A DNA stretch of 64,000 bases from Siphonodentalium dalli (GCA_032622095.1 CP136061.1:37205797-37269796); one strand, 5' to 3'; positions 44,297 to 56,545 are shown, counted from the first letter of the stretch. The notes: a model not told the origin generated them from the letters alone. Program-made: numbers and translations.

Positions 44297-45456
44297 TATT
44301 ATATGCTACGTGCCACCCAGACTCATTAGGCATTACTAAAACATGTTTATCGCACATATAGCAATACACTAGAGCACACAGGATCACCAATGGGAAATCA
44401 AAGAAAGTTAATGTTACGATTGATTCCAATTGATTCAGATTGGTCAGGATTGGTTAGGAATTTTATAACGTTCACAATTTATCTTGTATGAATTCAGGAA
44501 TCTTGTATGAGTTCAGAGAAGGCATTATTTCTATTGGACTGCTCAAGTGTAGCATGTGAGAGTAAAGCATATAATAAAAAACAAACCTACACTTTTAGTA
44601 GAAACCTGTATTAACTCATGCATGAATACACGAGATTGTGAATTATTGCCAGTTTCTATCTCTTTTGTCACCTCTGATATAATTGTGTTATCCACTCATA
44701 AGTCTAGGTATGTTACATGTTTTTTCGTTATACATCAGTGTATACATCAGTGTTTAATGTCCATGTTTGACCAGATTTGGCATTAAATTTATTTCTTTAA
44801 AGTTATCCTTATTTGATGTTAATAGAATACTGCATGGGCGATTCAGCTGCATTAAGAACACTTTCCCTTGTACTAAAGAGGCACAAACCAACACCCAATA
44901 GCCCTAGCGTGTTTAATGTTACTGCAGTTCCATATTATTGATTTCTTAGTGTTACAAACCAGTACAAATCCAATAAAAGGTGTGAAGGAAACAAAATAAT
45001 TTTGTCACGGAAAAAATTGCTTTGGGCTTATTTTGACACCCATCACCCCCATGATATGTGTCGGAAAACAAATTCTCCCCCCCCCCCCTGTCCCTTCCTC
45101 CCTCTCATAATATATTATGTGTTGAGTATCGTTATATGTGAACGCATTTCGTACTTGTTTTATTGTGGCCATTTTGTGGCCATTTTGTCCCACATTCACA
45201 TTCTGGTTGTTATTTATTAAACAGCCAATTTGAAAGAGAAACTGTCTCATATCATGTGATCAAGTAAATCCCACCCTCGGCTCATATATATTTGGGTTTC
45301 TTAGGGATTGTTCATTTAGCCATGCTACACTGTGCATAATATATATAATGTAATTTAATTATATTATTCTGACGAGAAATGTTGAGTGTCATATAATGAA
45401 TGTCGCAAATTTGATTATGAAATAAACTGAGACGACTAAATCCTAATAAATGGTTC
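44297..45456. other. Unassigned sequence with poly-C repeat, copy 5
   Basis: No gene recognised. At about 45,010-45,092 the motifs gaaaaaattgctttgg, tttgacacccatcaccccc, tgtcggaaaacaaattc and a C-run match the dispersed poly-C family seen at 21.6 kb. Confidence 0.5.
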
Positions 45457-45718
45457 TTAACCCTTTAATGACGGGAGCTCGCTGGTGCAGCATTAAAGAT
45501 CATATGCCAGTGCATTCTGTTATATATGCGAGTCTCCCATAAGGAGCCCCGCATATATACGAGAATGCACCGGCTTACACGGTTAAAGTAAATATTGTGA
45601 TGCCAATGTAATCTCTTACATATGCGAAGCTCCCTATGGATGACTCGCATATATAAGGGATTGAATTGGCACAGGGTTTTCGCTAAATTTCAAGAAGCTC
45701 CAGTCATGGAAGGGTTAA
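45457..45718. mobile_element. piggyBac-like MITE with two 69-bp palindromic cassettes
   Basis: The element (45,461-45,714, 254 bp) starts CCCTTTAATGACGGGAGCT and ends AGCTCCAGTCATGGAAGGG, with TTAA on both sides (45,457-45,460 and 45,715-45,718). The two cassettes are 45,506-45,574 and 45,602-45,670, each exactly 69 bp and each a palindrome (gccagtgcattctgtt..., gccaatgtaatctctt...). It is related to, but clearly different from, the 5.7-kb element. Non-autonomous. Confidence 0.85.
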
Positions 45719-46183
45719 TACAATGACTACATTAGAAGAAACTGACATATCACATAAGGAAAATAAGAACGGAGAAAAGAGGGAAAAGAGAGTGCTTTAC
45801 TGTAAAGCTCACATAGACAACACAATAAAGATATAAATTTGGATTATTTCGGCTATAGTTTTTTTTATTTTGATCGCAACTGTACCGAGCACACTTCATC
45901 TGATGACATTAGCATTCCGAACAACATGTCGCAGTCATACTTACTGTAATACTATGTCAAAATAATACTATGTCGCACAGTCCATGGTAAGATTAATTGC
46001 GGCATTTAATATTTTCCATAAACTCTCTACTCTGGCTACGCTTGTACGGGCTTATGCCGAGCGGTATCCGTGAGTGCTGTGGCTATATGTAGGATGAGTT
46101 AACAGTTATTAAATAACAAAGTACACACGTAGTATTTTAAAGCAAACAATGAAGTGTATTTACCAAGTTGGCTTGTCGATCCA

Positions 46184-46720
46184 TACACTCTTAGAACAAA
46201 TGTGTAGAAATACTACACAAAATGTGTTACATTTTATCTTATTAAAACAAAATTGTGTAGAAATGACACATGACATATAATTATTAAATGTGTCGGTGGA
46301 ATATCATCAATGTTGAATATGATTGAATATGTGAGTGTATCATAGTTATTAGATGAAATGTGTTCTATTGGAGGCACAAAACTCGTAAAGGCTACCACAG
46401 AACAAACAATTGGCAGCAGCTTTAAACTTTGTTATACACTATGTTTGTGTAAAAACTGAACAACACATAATTGTGTATCTCAAAGTTTTAAAGCAGCTGC
46501 CAATTTGTTTTATTATGGCAGCTTTTACGAGGTTTATGTCTCAAAAAGAACATATCTCATCTATTAAATATAATATACTCACATATACACTCATATTCAA
46601 TGTTGAGAAAATTCCACCGACATATTTATGTCATGTTGCATTTCAGTCTACACAATTTTGTTTAAGATCAAATGTAACACATATTGTGTAGTATTTATAC
46701 ACATTTGTTCTAAGAGTGTA
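46184..46720. mobile_element. Full-length foldback element with TA target duplication
   Basis: It begins TA|CACTCTTAGAACAAATGTG and ends CACATTTGTTCTAAGAGTG|TA. The inverted similarity is not confined to the ends. It runs through the whole 533 bp: gtgtcggtggaatatc pairs with gaaaattccaccgacat, aactcgtaaaggct with agcttttacgaggtt, and attggcagcagctttaaac with gttttaaagcagctgccaat. The folding point is near 46,452. TA ends point to Tc1/mariner mobilisation; no coding capacity. Confidence 0.85.
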
Positions 46721-48971
46721 TATTATACGGCGTAATAAATCATGATTAACTTACAAGTTACAGGGTTTCCATGATTATATAAATGAAAATTCATTAAAAC
46801 AAAACTAATTAAAACAAAACGATTTAAATTTGAAGAGACAACTAAATTTACTGACCTCAGGCTTGAATAATCTGGGTTTTCCCCGCATTGGGTTTTCCCC
46901 ACATTACAATAGTGGGAATTACGCTGTACAAAACTCGTCATTGTGGTCGATGATGTGTGAATCAATCGCTCAGCCGATTCGTGGAGGGCGAGCGAAGTCA
47001 GGATCATTCAGAATGTGATATCAAATATAGACTGATAAAAACCAGGATATAAAGCACTGTGCGTATAAAGCTTGATAACAACCTTTCCGTGGACACATTA
47101 CCCGTGCCGTCAACTAGAGAATGCTATGTATGTATATAATTTGTATCTATCGACATATTTTTCACACTTTGATTATTGCGACATAACGAAGAAGCGGGCC
47201 CCATTGGTTCAGAGTGCCCGGATGAAGATAATTAATCGAGTGTGTTTATCACAGTACGGGCTAACTGCATCGCTTGGTACTGGGGTACTATGTGAAAAGC
47301 ATGCAGTTTCTTTGAAAAGCAGACGAAATTCATAAACGATGTTCATCTGTTAGGAATTTCGTCGGCTTTTCAAAGAGACAGGCTATATTTGGCCATGCGT
47401 TTGTCACAACAGACCTGTTTCTTGCGTGCATGCATCATTCGTGTTTTATTGATAGTAATGATGAAAAGAGTAACGACTTGTATTAATCGAATAATAAAAA
47501 TGAAGTTAGTTTGCCTTATCGTAATCAGGATGGACTTTATATTACCTACGGACTGTTCATTCTTGAAAGTGGCGGGGTTGTTGGCGGGGGGGGGGGGGTG
47601 TCACGCATGCAAATATATAGTGACATTGGCATTAACCTTTACTAATAAAAATAAATTGAGTTCGTGTGTCTGTCCGACAAAAGGCGACAAAACGACTGAA
47701 CCCCTCTGAAAATGTGTACATGGGGTCATATCATGCACGTAACCCGGGGATTAAGGGCGCTAATAATGTTATAACTTTGGCTATATATAGGCGATCAAAC
47801 GGACAGATTTTAAAAAAATCTATCATTTTTTTGAATTTGGGAATAGATTTTTAAAACTTGTTTTGCTGTATCCTATTTTATGGATGTTAGTTTTGAAGAC
47901 TATTATAATATTTATGGAACGGGCAGTCCTGTCAACACATTTGGTATTTTGAAAAAATAGTGATTTTGAAGCCATTTTCACCAAGCTTGGTGTTATTTCT
48001 TTAAAATTGGGAATGTGACCCTTAAAATAATATAATAAAAAAAAATCCCGGACCCCTGCGTCTTATATATATGTACTTTTAGTATTATGACCAATTTGTG
48101 CCAGGGCCGGTGGTTGTACTATGCATGTGTGTTTCCGAATACGTTGTTCGAATAAATAGGATTATCATTATTTGTGGCTGAGACATGAGAAGCTGCATAA
48201 TTTTATATGTAAGACGCTATTTCAGAATGCTTTTTAGCTCAAGCTGCTGAACATGAAAATTCAAGTTGAGATATTGGCAATTTGCCATGGGCTGGTATCC
48301 ATCGCCAGTGGTTTCCGAACATAAGTTCGTTCGTCGACAATTTCCATTGGCATAGGCTACAGGTTGTAACTTTGGTCGGATCTTTATGAAATTTGCCATG
48401 ACTGTTGACATTGGTAACATGTAGATTGGGAACGAGTCATTTTGTGGGCCAGTCGGCAAAAAAACATGCATCATATATCTCAAATTTCAATCTATATATA
48501 GTATACCGGCTAGAAGCCGCCACCGAAAGCGACAAAATGTGCGATATTAACGAATGTTTCGGCGCACCGAAAGCGACAAAACGTGGCCCTAATAGTATTC
48601 CATACAATTGATATTCTAATGCAATTATTATACTGATCGCCTCATCATTCTTTGTGTCTGGCGAATTACATTCATGCTAATGGCAGACATTTGTATATGA
48701 GGGTATCACCCCCTCCCCCGAATCCTAGTTAATTTTGTGGGTGAATCCTGAATACAAGTTAATTTGGGGGGGGGGGGTGAATCCTCAATACATGTTAAGA
48801 AATAATATGCGATAAATGACATTTGACGAGATACAATGACAGGTTAATCTATTAAGGGCAGGTTATCCTTAACGGTGTGTGATTATTGTTATATTTCTAT
48901 AGATTGACAATATAAAAACTTCCTCCTTAACACTTTCTATACTGGAACATCATTTATGAGTAGTTATCCCA
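46721..48971. other. Unassigned sequence with a hairpin and dispersed-repeat pieces
   Basis: A hairpin has arms gtttctttgaaaagcagacg (47,306) and its complement ending aaagagac (47,379). A G-run is at about 47,585-47,598. The piece ggaacgagtcattttgtggg at about 48,430 matches the repeat at 14.24 kb. G-rich tgaatcct repeats lie at 48,745-48,785. No gene recognised. Confidence 0.45.
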
Positions 48972-49049
48972 TAGGAAATGTTCATATAATAAGTTCAACA
49001 AACAACCAAAGGGGGTCGTTTGTTGAACTTATTATCTGAACATTTCCCT
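48972..49049. repeat. Palindrome, about 78 bp
   Basis: aggaaatgttcatataataa gttcaacaaac is answered by gtttgttgaacttattatctgaacatttccct with one small gap. Stable hairpin or solo foldback. Confidence 0.8.
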
Positions 49050-49094
49050 CAATACATTTGACTCAATCTTGGACAGAATTCTGTTTCCTAGGCC

Positions 49095-49420
49095 GCAGAA
49101 ATAAACTGGACAGCATTTAGTTTCTAGGCGCTTGCCAGGATATCTTGCCCCACCCGTTCCCAAAAAAAATCACCCCCCCCCCCCAGAAAAATTGGACATA
49201 ATTCTGTATCCTATAGGCCCCAGAAAAAAATTGGACAGCATTTTGTTTCATAGGCGCTTGCCAGGATATCTTGCCCCACCCATTCCCAAACAAAATCACC
49301 CCACCCACCCCAGAAAGAAATTGGGACATAATTCTGTTTACTTGGCTGCAGAAAAAAAATGGACAGCATTTTGTTTCTAGGCGCTTGCCATGATATCTTG
49401 CCCCACCCGTTCCCAAACAA
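49095..49420. repeat. 125-bp tandem repeat, about 2.5 copies
   Basis: Units share ggacagcattttgtttc, taggcgcttgccaggatatc, ttgccccacccgttcccaaa, a C-rich run and cagaaaaattggacataatt. The open frames across it on both strands are repeat artefacts. Confidence 0.85.
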
Positions 49421-50246
49421 AATATCGCATTATGGGCGTTATGAGGCCATTATGATACGATTAATGATACTTTTAAATATGATGGCATGGTGGTCGAATA
49501 TGCCCAAGAAGCTATTCTACCCACCCATTCATACAGATAACTAGCACAAAATATTATTTTGCGCCATCAAAACCTGCGTCCAAGATGTTTTACTTGAACC
49601 CGAATACCAGTTAATTCGGGGGTATGAATCCCGCGTACGGCTTCAAAACACCCTGAATCCCGGGTACCGAAAGGGGGTGACACCCTCGTATATGGCGCTA
49701 TCACAACGAACATGACATTTGGAACTTATTCCCTATTCCTTTAATTTCCTTATTTTCAAAAATGTCGCTTTCGGCCGACTTGACGACATGGGTGTGTGGC
49801 CCGCCCCAAACACCACCTAGAAACACCCGACCCCCCCCCCCCCCCACCCATCACCCCTGGGTGGTACCTCCCAACCCAAAACATATAATGGCTTACTAGA
49901 GACTGGGACTCATATAATATATAATAATATATTAGTCCCAGCTAGAAATGTGAACAGCAGACATCCTGAGATACAAAAACATTTACTGCATGCAAACAAT
50001 ATATATTATTGATTGTTTGATTTTCCAACCAGTAATTACCAGTGTCGGAATGTGTTGTTTTTAGACAAACAGCAGTATATTCTTCTACTTTTGGTCCAAA
50101 GTTTGGTCGGAATGGCTATCGGTTGAACACTTTAGGTTTAGAGGGTGTCAGGTTGGAGATTTCGAGAATTGTTCTCCAAGTTATTTTTCATGGTATTCTA
50201 CCTATACTGCCGCCTTGTAACTGTTTTGGATCAGCTGGCTGATATA
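49421..50246. other. Unassigned sequence
   Basis: C-run at about 49,830-49,847; no gene recognised. Confidence 0.4.
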
Positions 50247-50722
50247 TTACATACTAGTCACGTGCATGCTGGAACCATCCAGAGTACACTCAGAGAAGTC
50301 AAAATTGTCGATAGCAAACAGTTTCTGTGTAAATTTGCAGGGACAAATGTTCGAAGAAAGCGGTATATTTCCTTCAGCAGTTTCATCTAGTATATTGTAT
50401 GCTGCGGATGTTAAAATTCGCTGTAGACCAGCATAGCTGATACATAACCCCAGTCTGTTAAGAATGGTGATGATATCACGACTTCTAGTTTTGTGGTATA
50501 CGTAAACTGTAAGTCCCACATGTTGTGGTGTTCGGGTACCAACAGCAGTGTAAGTAACATCCTGGGCAAGACTTTTTCCCTTATGCTAGGTTGGGACCGG
50601 ACATGTTGAGAGAGACTTTCAGTTATAATAATTATGCCATCTTCACCAACGTTGTCAAAGCTTGCGTCAGAACATAACAAGAATGCACAGAAGTTATATA
50701 GACTGACTGGAACTGTCGTCAA
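50247..50722 (-). pseudogene. Fragment of a mobile-element-associated invertebrate gene of unknown function
   Basis: Two minus-strand frames overlap and appear to be one product broken by a shift near 50,520-50,560. The upstream part has VPVSLYNFCAFLL and LSQHVRSQPS. The downstream part has YHKTRSRDIITILNRLGLCISYAGLQR and FAIDNFDFSECTLDGSSMH. I recall this arrangement (an NFL/W start, a KTRS...LLN.LGH.ISY block, then a DN-D motif followed by a hydroxyl-rich segment) from a large family of uncharacterised proteins repeated in cnidarian, mollusc and amphioxus genomes, probably carried by transposons. No catalytic assignment is possible. Confidence 0.45.
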
Positions 50723-51840
50723 GGCTCATATGTGACGTTCTATGTTTCTTCATTCTCATCTTTTGGGTGACTCTGTATTTCTCTAACTAACATAATTTAC
50801 GATATTTAACTCCAGCTGCTACCAAATCAATTAAAGTTGATGGGGGTAATTAGCTCGCCTGTGTGTATGTCACAACAGATGTTTCCCTTAGTCAAAAATG
50901 TCCATGGATTTTGATGAACTGCGATATTTATCAAGAAAACGCATTGTGCATTGTTTGTTATTTGGTGTAGCAAGGCAGTTGAATGTATGCTATATATATT
51001 TACAATAACAAGGCATAGAGGATTATATTGAAATGCAATGATAACAGCCATAAAATGTTAGTTTTCCTACATGCCTAATATTATCGACACATGTTGCATA
51101 CAGTGTCCCGTGTCACTAATATGGGCATATCATGGAATATCATATCATAGAAATGATGCAACAGGTAAGTAGAGTACACACAAAGTGATATAATTAAAAT
51201 TGCGGTAAATTTTTCAAAATGCGTTAACTGATGGATATCTTAATCTATAATTAGCGGGAATTACAATGTCGGCATGGAAATTGAATAACGAAATGCATAA
51301 CTCAAACAAATCAGGCCGAATCCAGGGGTGTCCATATTCCCCCATAGTGTTCTTATTACCCCAGCATTGTGATGTCCCTCAACTCAGATCAAGCTTAAAA
51401 TCGGTCCCGATTTCGCCCATATCGGGGTTTGAACCCTCACCGACCTCGTCTAGCCCAGACTGCGATGCTCTCTTCCACAACATAACCATGTACGTAAACT
51501 TTAAAAAAATACTTGACCTAACCACCTCGACCATTGTGACAACCGTCACACGGAAGCCATTTCATCGATAGTTTTGAACCGCGCCTATCAGTCTGAACAT
51601 GGGGTTCTAATATATTGGCACAGACTGGATCTACCGTTATAGCACAATGCACTTGTATCTGTGGTATTGCGATTACCTATACTGGCGTATATATAAGATT
51701 TATGGATCGAAGTGCGGACTCAGTATGAGTGTCTCCTTCCTCTCAGTTTAATCATTTAAATTCATCAAAATGTTCTGCAAAATATGACTATTATGTTTGC
51801 CATATGCAGTAAAAATTAAGATAAATTCAAACCTGAGATT
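50723..51840. other. Unassigned sequence upstream of the IAP exon
   Basis: A tRNA-like relic on the minus strand at about 51,415-51,480 has a B-box-like gggttcaaacccc. No 5' IAP exon could be identified here, although the first mapped exon needs one because it begins in mid-codon after an acceptor. Confidence 0.35.
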
Positions 51841-51933
51841 ATCGGGATTAGAACCAGCTTTACCATCGCTGGATGCTTACTTGTGGTCTAATGCGCCATG
51901 CACCTTTACCAACCGAACCACCGGGAGCCCGGA
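51841..51933 (-). mobile_element. tRNA-derived SINE relic
   Basis: On the minus strand, gggctcccggtggttcggtt supplies an A-box-like segment and gctggttctaatcccgat a B-box-like segment at tRNA spacing. The acceptor stem is imperfect, so it is not a functional tRNA. Confidence 0.45.
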
Positions 51934-52001
51934 TATCTCTATTGTAATAATTGCCGGGGCTTATATAAGTTGCAACATTAATATGTCAATTTACGTTACA
52001 G

Positions 52002-53145
52002 GGAGGAACGACTTCTGTCAAGAATACCGACGCTACATTTAGATACGCAATTGAATAACACTCGTGGCTACCAGGCGATATCCGTTACCATCAACCGACT
52101 GGCCACTTTCTCCAAATATGGATCAACAAAAATCAGTTCAATTCACCTTGCAAACATGGGTTTCATATACCAGGGACACAGTGGAAGAAATGAACTAATT
52201 TCATGTTATTCCTGTAAATTTTCTTGCGATGCTCTCAAATTTCAATCCATCGATGATATTAACAAAGCTCATCGTGATAAGATGCCAAATTGCGCTCTTT
52301 TGTCGAAAGCAGTAACCATGACCGAACATGCCAGAACAGATTCGGGACCCACTAAAGATGCTCGGTCAGAATCTGGACCTACGGAACATGCTCGTACAAA
52401 ATCGGGACAACATCACCCATCATCGACCACAGGAATGCAGCTGCTAACGGTTGTGTCGTTGGTGACAAATATCCGACCAGGAGCGACTACCGAGAATGAA
52501 GTAACCAATAGAAAAACAGTCAGTGGTGAGGACTATCCCGATTCGGTGTCAGTTGTGAGCTGCGACGGTGACTTCAACGTGCCTATATCCAAGAAAAACA
52601 AAGGACCAACCAGAGAAGCGAGACCGCCCCACGTGATCCGGAGTGAGACTGCAACCGAAGCAACCAATATTGTGACCGACTGTGCATCTGGGAACAATGA
52701 GCCGCGACCCATATCTAAGTCCGATAGTTCTGTTTTTGAACCGCCCAGATCGACGTCATCACATCTCCCATCGGAACAGAGTACCCAGCAACGGAATAGC
52801 AATTCATCAAACCAAAAGATTCCTGCGGGATGCGGGGTGGTGTATGCCAAACCAGTCCATAGTGATATGCGGACGATCCCCGCAAGAGTCAAATCCTTCC
52901 AAGGATCATGGCCTTATGATCACGTACAAACAGTTCGTGATCTTACGAAGGCCGGGTTCTACTTTGTGAAGTCACCAGATGGCGTTCGTTGTTTCTTCTG
53001 CAACGGGGGGCTTAAAAATTGGAAGAAAGGAGATGTGCCTATTCTCGAGCACGCCCGATGGTTTCCCAAATGTGGATATCTACGTCAGCACACCGGCATG
53101 GACTTCATTCAACTCGTTCAGAAGCTCCATGGAGAGAAACAAGCG
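52002..53145 (+). CDS. Inhibitor-of-apoptosis protein, exon with two BIR domains
   Basis: The acceptor is gttacag (AG 52,000-52,001) and the donor is gcg|gtattt at 53,146. Open throughout; it starts with the last base of a split codon, so at least one exon lies upstream. Residues from EERLLSR onwards lead into BIR1 (NRLATFSKYG ... CYSCKFSCDALKF ... AHRDKMPNC). BIR1 is degenerate: it lacks the usual Trp and GGL between the Cys pair and the His. A Ser/Thr-rich linker follows with three tandem HAR-T/S-x-SGP repeats. BIR2 is canonical (SFQGSWPYD, AGFYFVKSPD, CFFCNGGLKNW, EHARWFPKC; zinc ligands C-x2-C-x16-H-x6-C). BIR domains bind caspases or IAP-binding-motif peptides in the cytosol. With the UBA and RING exons below, this is a BIRC2/3/XIAP-like E3 ligase. 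Confidence 0.92.
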
Positions 53146-53411
53146 GTATTTATACAAGCCTACATATATATCATCATCCTACCTCTTGTGACTACCTGCA
53201 TGGGGCACTCCTAATACATTCAGATCAACGCCAGTTATTCTGTCATCAGACATCGCAGGTAATCTGAGATCCTTTTTGCACATGGTCCAGAATGTATATC
53301 GGGCATGCATGGATGAGACATGACATACTTTCACTTACTATATATTCCACACCCGTGAACATTTAATCAACGGAATAATCGCATTAGAATACACATTTCT
53401 CTCAACAAACG

Positions 53412-53522
53412 TTGAATATTAAGTTTAAGTTATGAATGTTAAGTTTAAGTTTTGAATACTAAGTTTAAGTTTTGAATACTAATTTTAAGTTTTGAATATT
53501 AAGTTTAAGTTTTGAGTATTAA
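53412..53522. repeat. 22-23-bp tandem repeat in IAP intron
   Basis: Five units of aagtttaagttttgaatact/att, with one a-to-t change and one tg variant. Lies in the intron after the BIR exon. Confidence 0.9.
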
Positions 53523-55632
53523 ATTCAGAGCGGCGATATATAAACTACAACTATCCGCTCCGCTTTTTATCTATTCGATTATGGTCGTTGTAGTATCAGT
53601 GAAATTGTTAATCACATATTTGGTCGGTGGTTAACCGATACAAGGGTGTGGAATAAACATAGAACACAGCGCTCATCGTGATGTCAATTAAATTATCGAA
53701 CTCGTCGAATTTCACTCGAGGCTTCGGTTCTCGTAAAATATATAATTTAGTCATGCGCATCTGATTCATATGGCCTTGTGTTCTGTGACTTCTTATGTTG
53801 TTTATGCCAGTTGCATCAATATTCTGGACCATGCGCTCTCGGTTATAGGCGGTGTCTATTATAGATCTTTAATCAACTGTTTCTTACATTGATCACTTAC
53901 AAATCTCTTAAATTTCAACGTTTTGGTTCGAGTTCCCATGGCACAAATTATATATGGTTTTTTCTAAAATAGGACAGAAATATATGTTCCATCTCTATGC
54001 GAATCCATGCGGCCTACATTTATATGTCCAAAAAAAAGTTGTATAAAACTACTCGAATCATCCATTATCGCTGAAATGTTAAGAGTTTTCTCACTTATAT
54101 TGCATTGTAATTCAAGTTGAATAATTTCGCTGAAACACGCATTCTGATTGGTCGAGAGTGGCTAACTAGTGTTCACCGGCATCGGTCGCTGATCTGATGT
54201 CATGGACAACGTTCGTAAGATACGTCACCACGCTGCCATGAGTCGCGTAATCGAATCTGATTGAAAACAAGATATCTCACTTCATAGCATGAAACGTCGA
54301 TAAAAAGTACTTTTCGTGCAGTTTCTTTTACATTTTTTTGGCAGATTGATAGATAAATGTACCCTGTTTCGCTGGATATTCTGTGATTCTATCATGAAAG
54401 CATTTGTGATCTCGTCAGCAACCCGGCTCGTTCACAGACTGTTTTCCTGCTCGAATACCTGAATATCCAACTTAAAATTGTTCTCCTAAATGATAGTCAT
54501 CTATATACTACGCTCCGCTTGAAAACAAGCGCGCAACATTTCCAAATAAACATGGACAGTTCCACAGTAAAACATCATACCGGTCATAACATTTATTCTA
54601 CTGAATAGCTTCGATTTATGTTTGCTTTTGGAGCTTCCTTTTTATAATATCTCATTATATAATAGACACTATGATGTGTGATTTATGTGCAATTTCAAGT
54701 TAAGAATTGTGAGTGCCTTTATTTCCGATAACTCAAAACATGACGTGCCTTTCCCTGGACGTTCTGTGTTTATTATACTGTCGATTTCAGTGCTCTATTA
54801 TATGTTTGATTTGCAGAACATGACAGACGCGACCAACTGCTATGTATAATTTGAAGACTAACTACTATGACTCATATGAGCTTATCTAGAGGGAGACTTT
54901 ACGCCAATTCCAATGCATTCATTGTAGTAACATCGATCTATAGTATCGATACTATATTTCAAAAATAATTAATTTGAGTCTAAGATGTCTGCTGAAAACA
55001 TTCCGGTTAACAAGCTACCATAAAAATCTAATTTAATTATTTAATATAAATTAGTTTTAATATGACTGGAGTGATAAATTAAGTTACGAATTTCCATATA
55101 CGTGACGTAACCACAATTAATTAACGGGTGTGGGTTGGGTTACATTTAGCACACATCGTGTAATATGACTATCGTATAAATCGAATAAATTTCTAAGACA
55201 GGTATGCATATAATGTCACATTTTATTTTATGCATCTGCCTGAACATTGTACGATAATATGTCGATGATGAACGTACTATTCATTGCATTCCGTCCGGTT
55301 TTGCTGCCATCCGTAAAATATTTTTATTCCCGACGATTAGTACTCAATCTCATCGTACTCAGTGCAGTGAACGTAAGGTTTTGGCCTACTCACATGTTTT
55401 ATTCCAGAGCGATGTCCATTTCCATTGGTGCTCACGCTTGAGTAGAGTCTCGCTTAAACAGTCTCCATTAAACCCTTTATTTGCTAATTACTCATTTGCG
55501 TACTAGTTCTCTTAAGAAATGTGCAGATATATACGATTTCAATGTGTAATTTAAAACTGATGTGAGAATTCATTTAGTAAAGAAAAGTTTAACACTTTCA
55601 CTTCCATTCATTGTCATTTATTAAAATTACAG
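53523..55632. other. IAP intron sequence
   Basis: No further exon, RNA gene or element boundary recognised. Ends with a T/A-rich stretch and acceptor aaaattacag before the next exon. Confidence 0.5.
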
Positions 55633-55807
55633 ACCGCGGAAAACCCAGAAATCAACCAGCACCTGTGTCGTATCATGGGAGAGTATTTAGATGACTATCT
55701 CCCCACCAAGAAGAGCCCTGCGATAGAGAGCGTTGAATGTATGGGGTATTCAATGGACCAAATAAACGTGGCTGTCAACACTGCAATGCGTCAGATGAAT
55801 ATATCAG
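55633..55807 (+). CDS. IAP exon: start of UBA-like domain
   Basis: The acceptor is attacag (AG 55,631-55,632) and the donor tcag|gtgagt at 55,808. It is in phase with the BIR exon (KQA joined to TAENPEIN). It encodes 58 codons plus one base. SPAIESVECMGYSMDQI with NVAVNTAMRQ is a UBA-type helix pair (Met-Gly-Tyr/Phe loop), the ubiquitin-binding element found between BIR and RING in cIAP/XIAP-like proteins. It was too short and too internal to stand out as an open frame; it was found by reading for splice sites and phase. Confidence 0.85.
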
Positions 55808-55834
55808 GTGAGTTAATATGAAAGTGAAGTAATT

Positions 55835-56545
55835 ACTCCACTGGAGTGTTCACGTGCACACCATCTTAAAGACATATCATGGACTTGTTCGGGCGCGCGA
55901 AACTGATGAGTTAGTATTCGTGCACCATGCCAACTGAAGTATCATTCTACTAACATCGCCCAATATCTCAAGCAAATCGACAGTACCACTCCATAGAAAA
56001 CATATTGTGAACTACGCTCAATTGTTTATATTTAGTTCTTTATTCGGGACACAACTATCGGCGATAAACTAACGAAAACGATTTCCCCATCGAGAGTCAC
56101 TGCATTCAATAGATATGTAAGAATAACAGTGCGTGTTGTCAATTTGGATATATTATTTGTAAAAATAACTACTTTGGTCAAGATAATTCTCCTTGCTATA
56201 TTTTATCAGCCCACCGGAGTGTTTCACATCAATATCAAGGGATTTGAAACACTCTGATGATGCTCACAGGGAATAAATAAGCTCAACGACAGTTCTTTTA
56301 AAGTTTGTATCAATTTGACCAGTTCACAACGTCATTCTTTCACATAAATTAAATAAAGTGACTCTCGTTCTAATTTGTTATCGGCGATTTGTTCGGGACG
56401 ATGAAGGACTGCCTGTTTACATTTCTGTTAAAGTGATGTGAAACGCTCCCGTAGGCTGATCAAATATAGAAAGGAGAATAATCTTGACCAAAGTAGTTAT
56501 TTTTACAAATAATATATCCAAATTGACAACATATATAAAACAAAC
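55835..56545. repeat. Dispersed repeat, copies 2 (direct) and 3 (inverted), in IAP intron
   Basis: 55,862-56,245 matches 8,560-8,945 over most of its length (ttgttcgggcgcgcgaaact, accactccatagaaaacat, ggcgataaactaacgaaaac, cgagagtcactgcat). 56,430-56,545 is the complement of its terminal part (gtgatgtgaaacgctcccg, ttgaccaaagtagttatttt). Together they form a foldback pair with a loop of about 190 bp. Confidence 0.75.

Noticed and set aside
51266-51571. Candidate first exon of the IAP gene
   Set aside because: No donor in the phase needed by the acceptor at 52,001, and part of it overlaps a tRNA-like relic.
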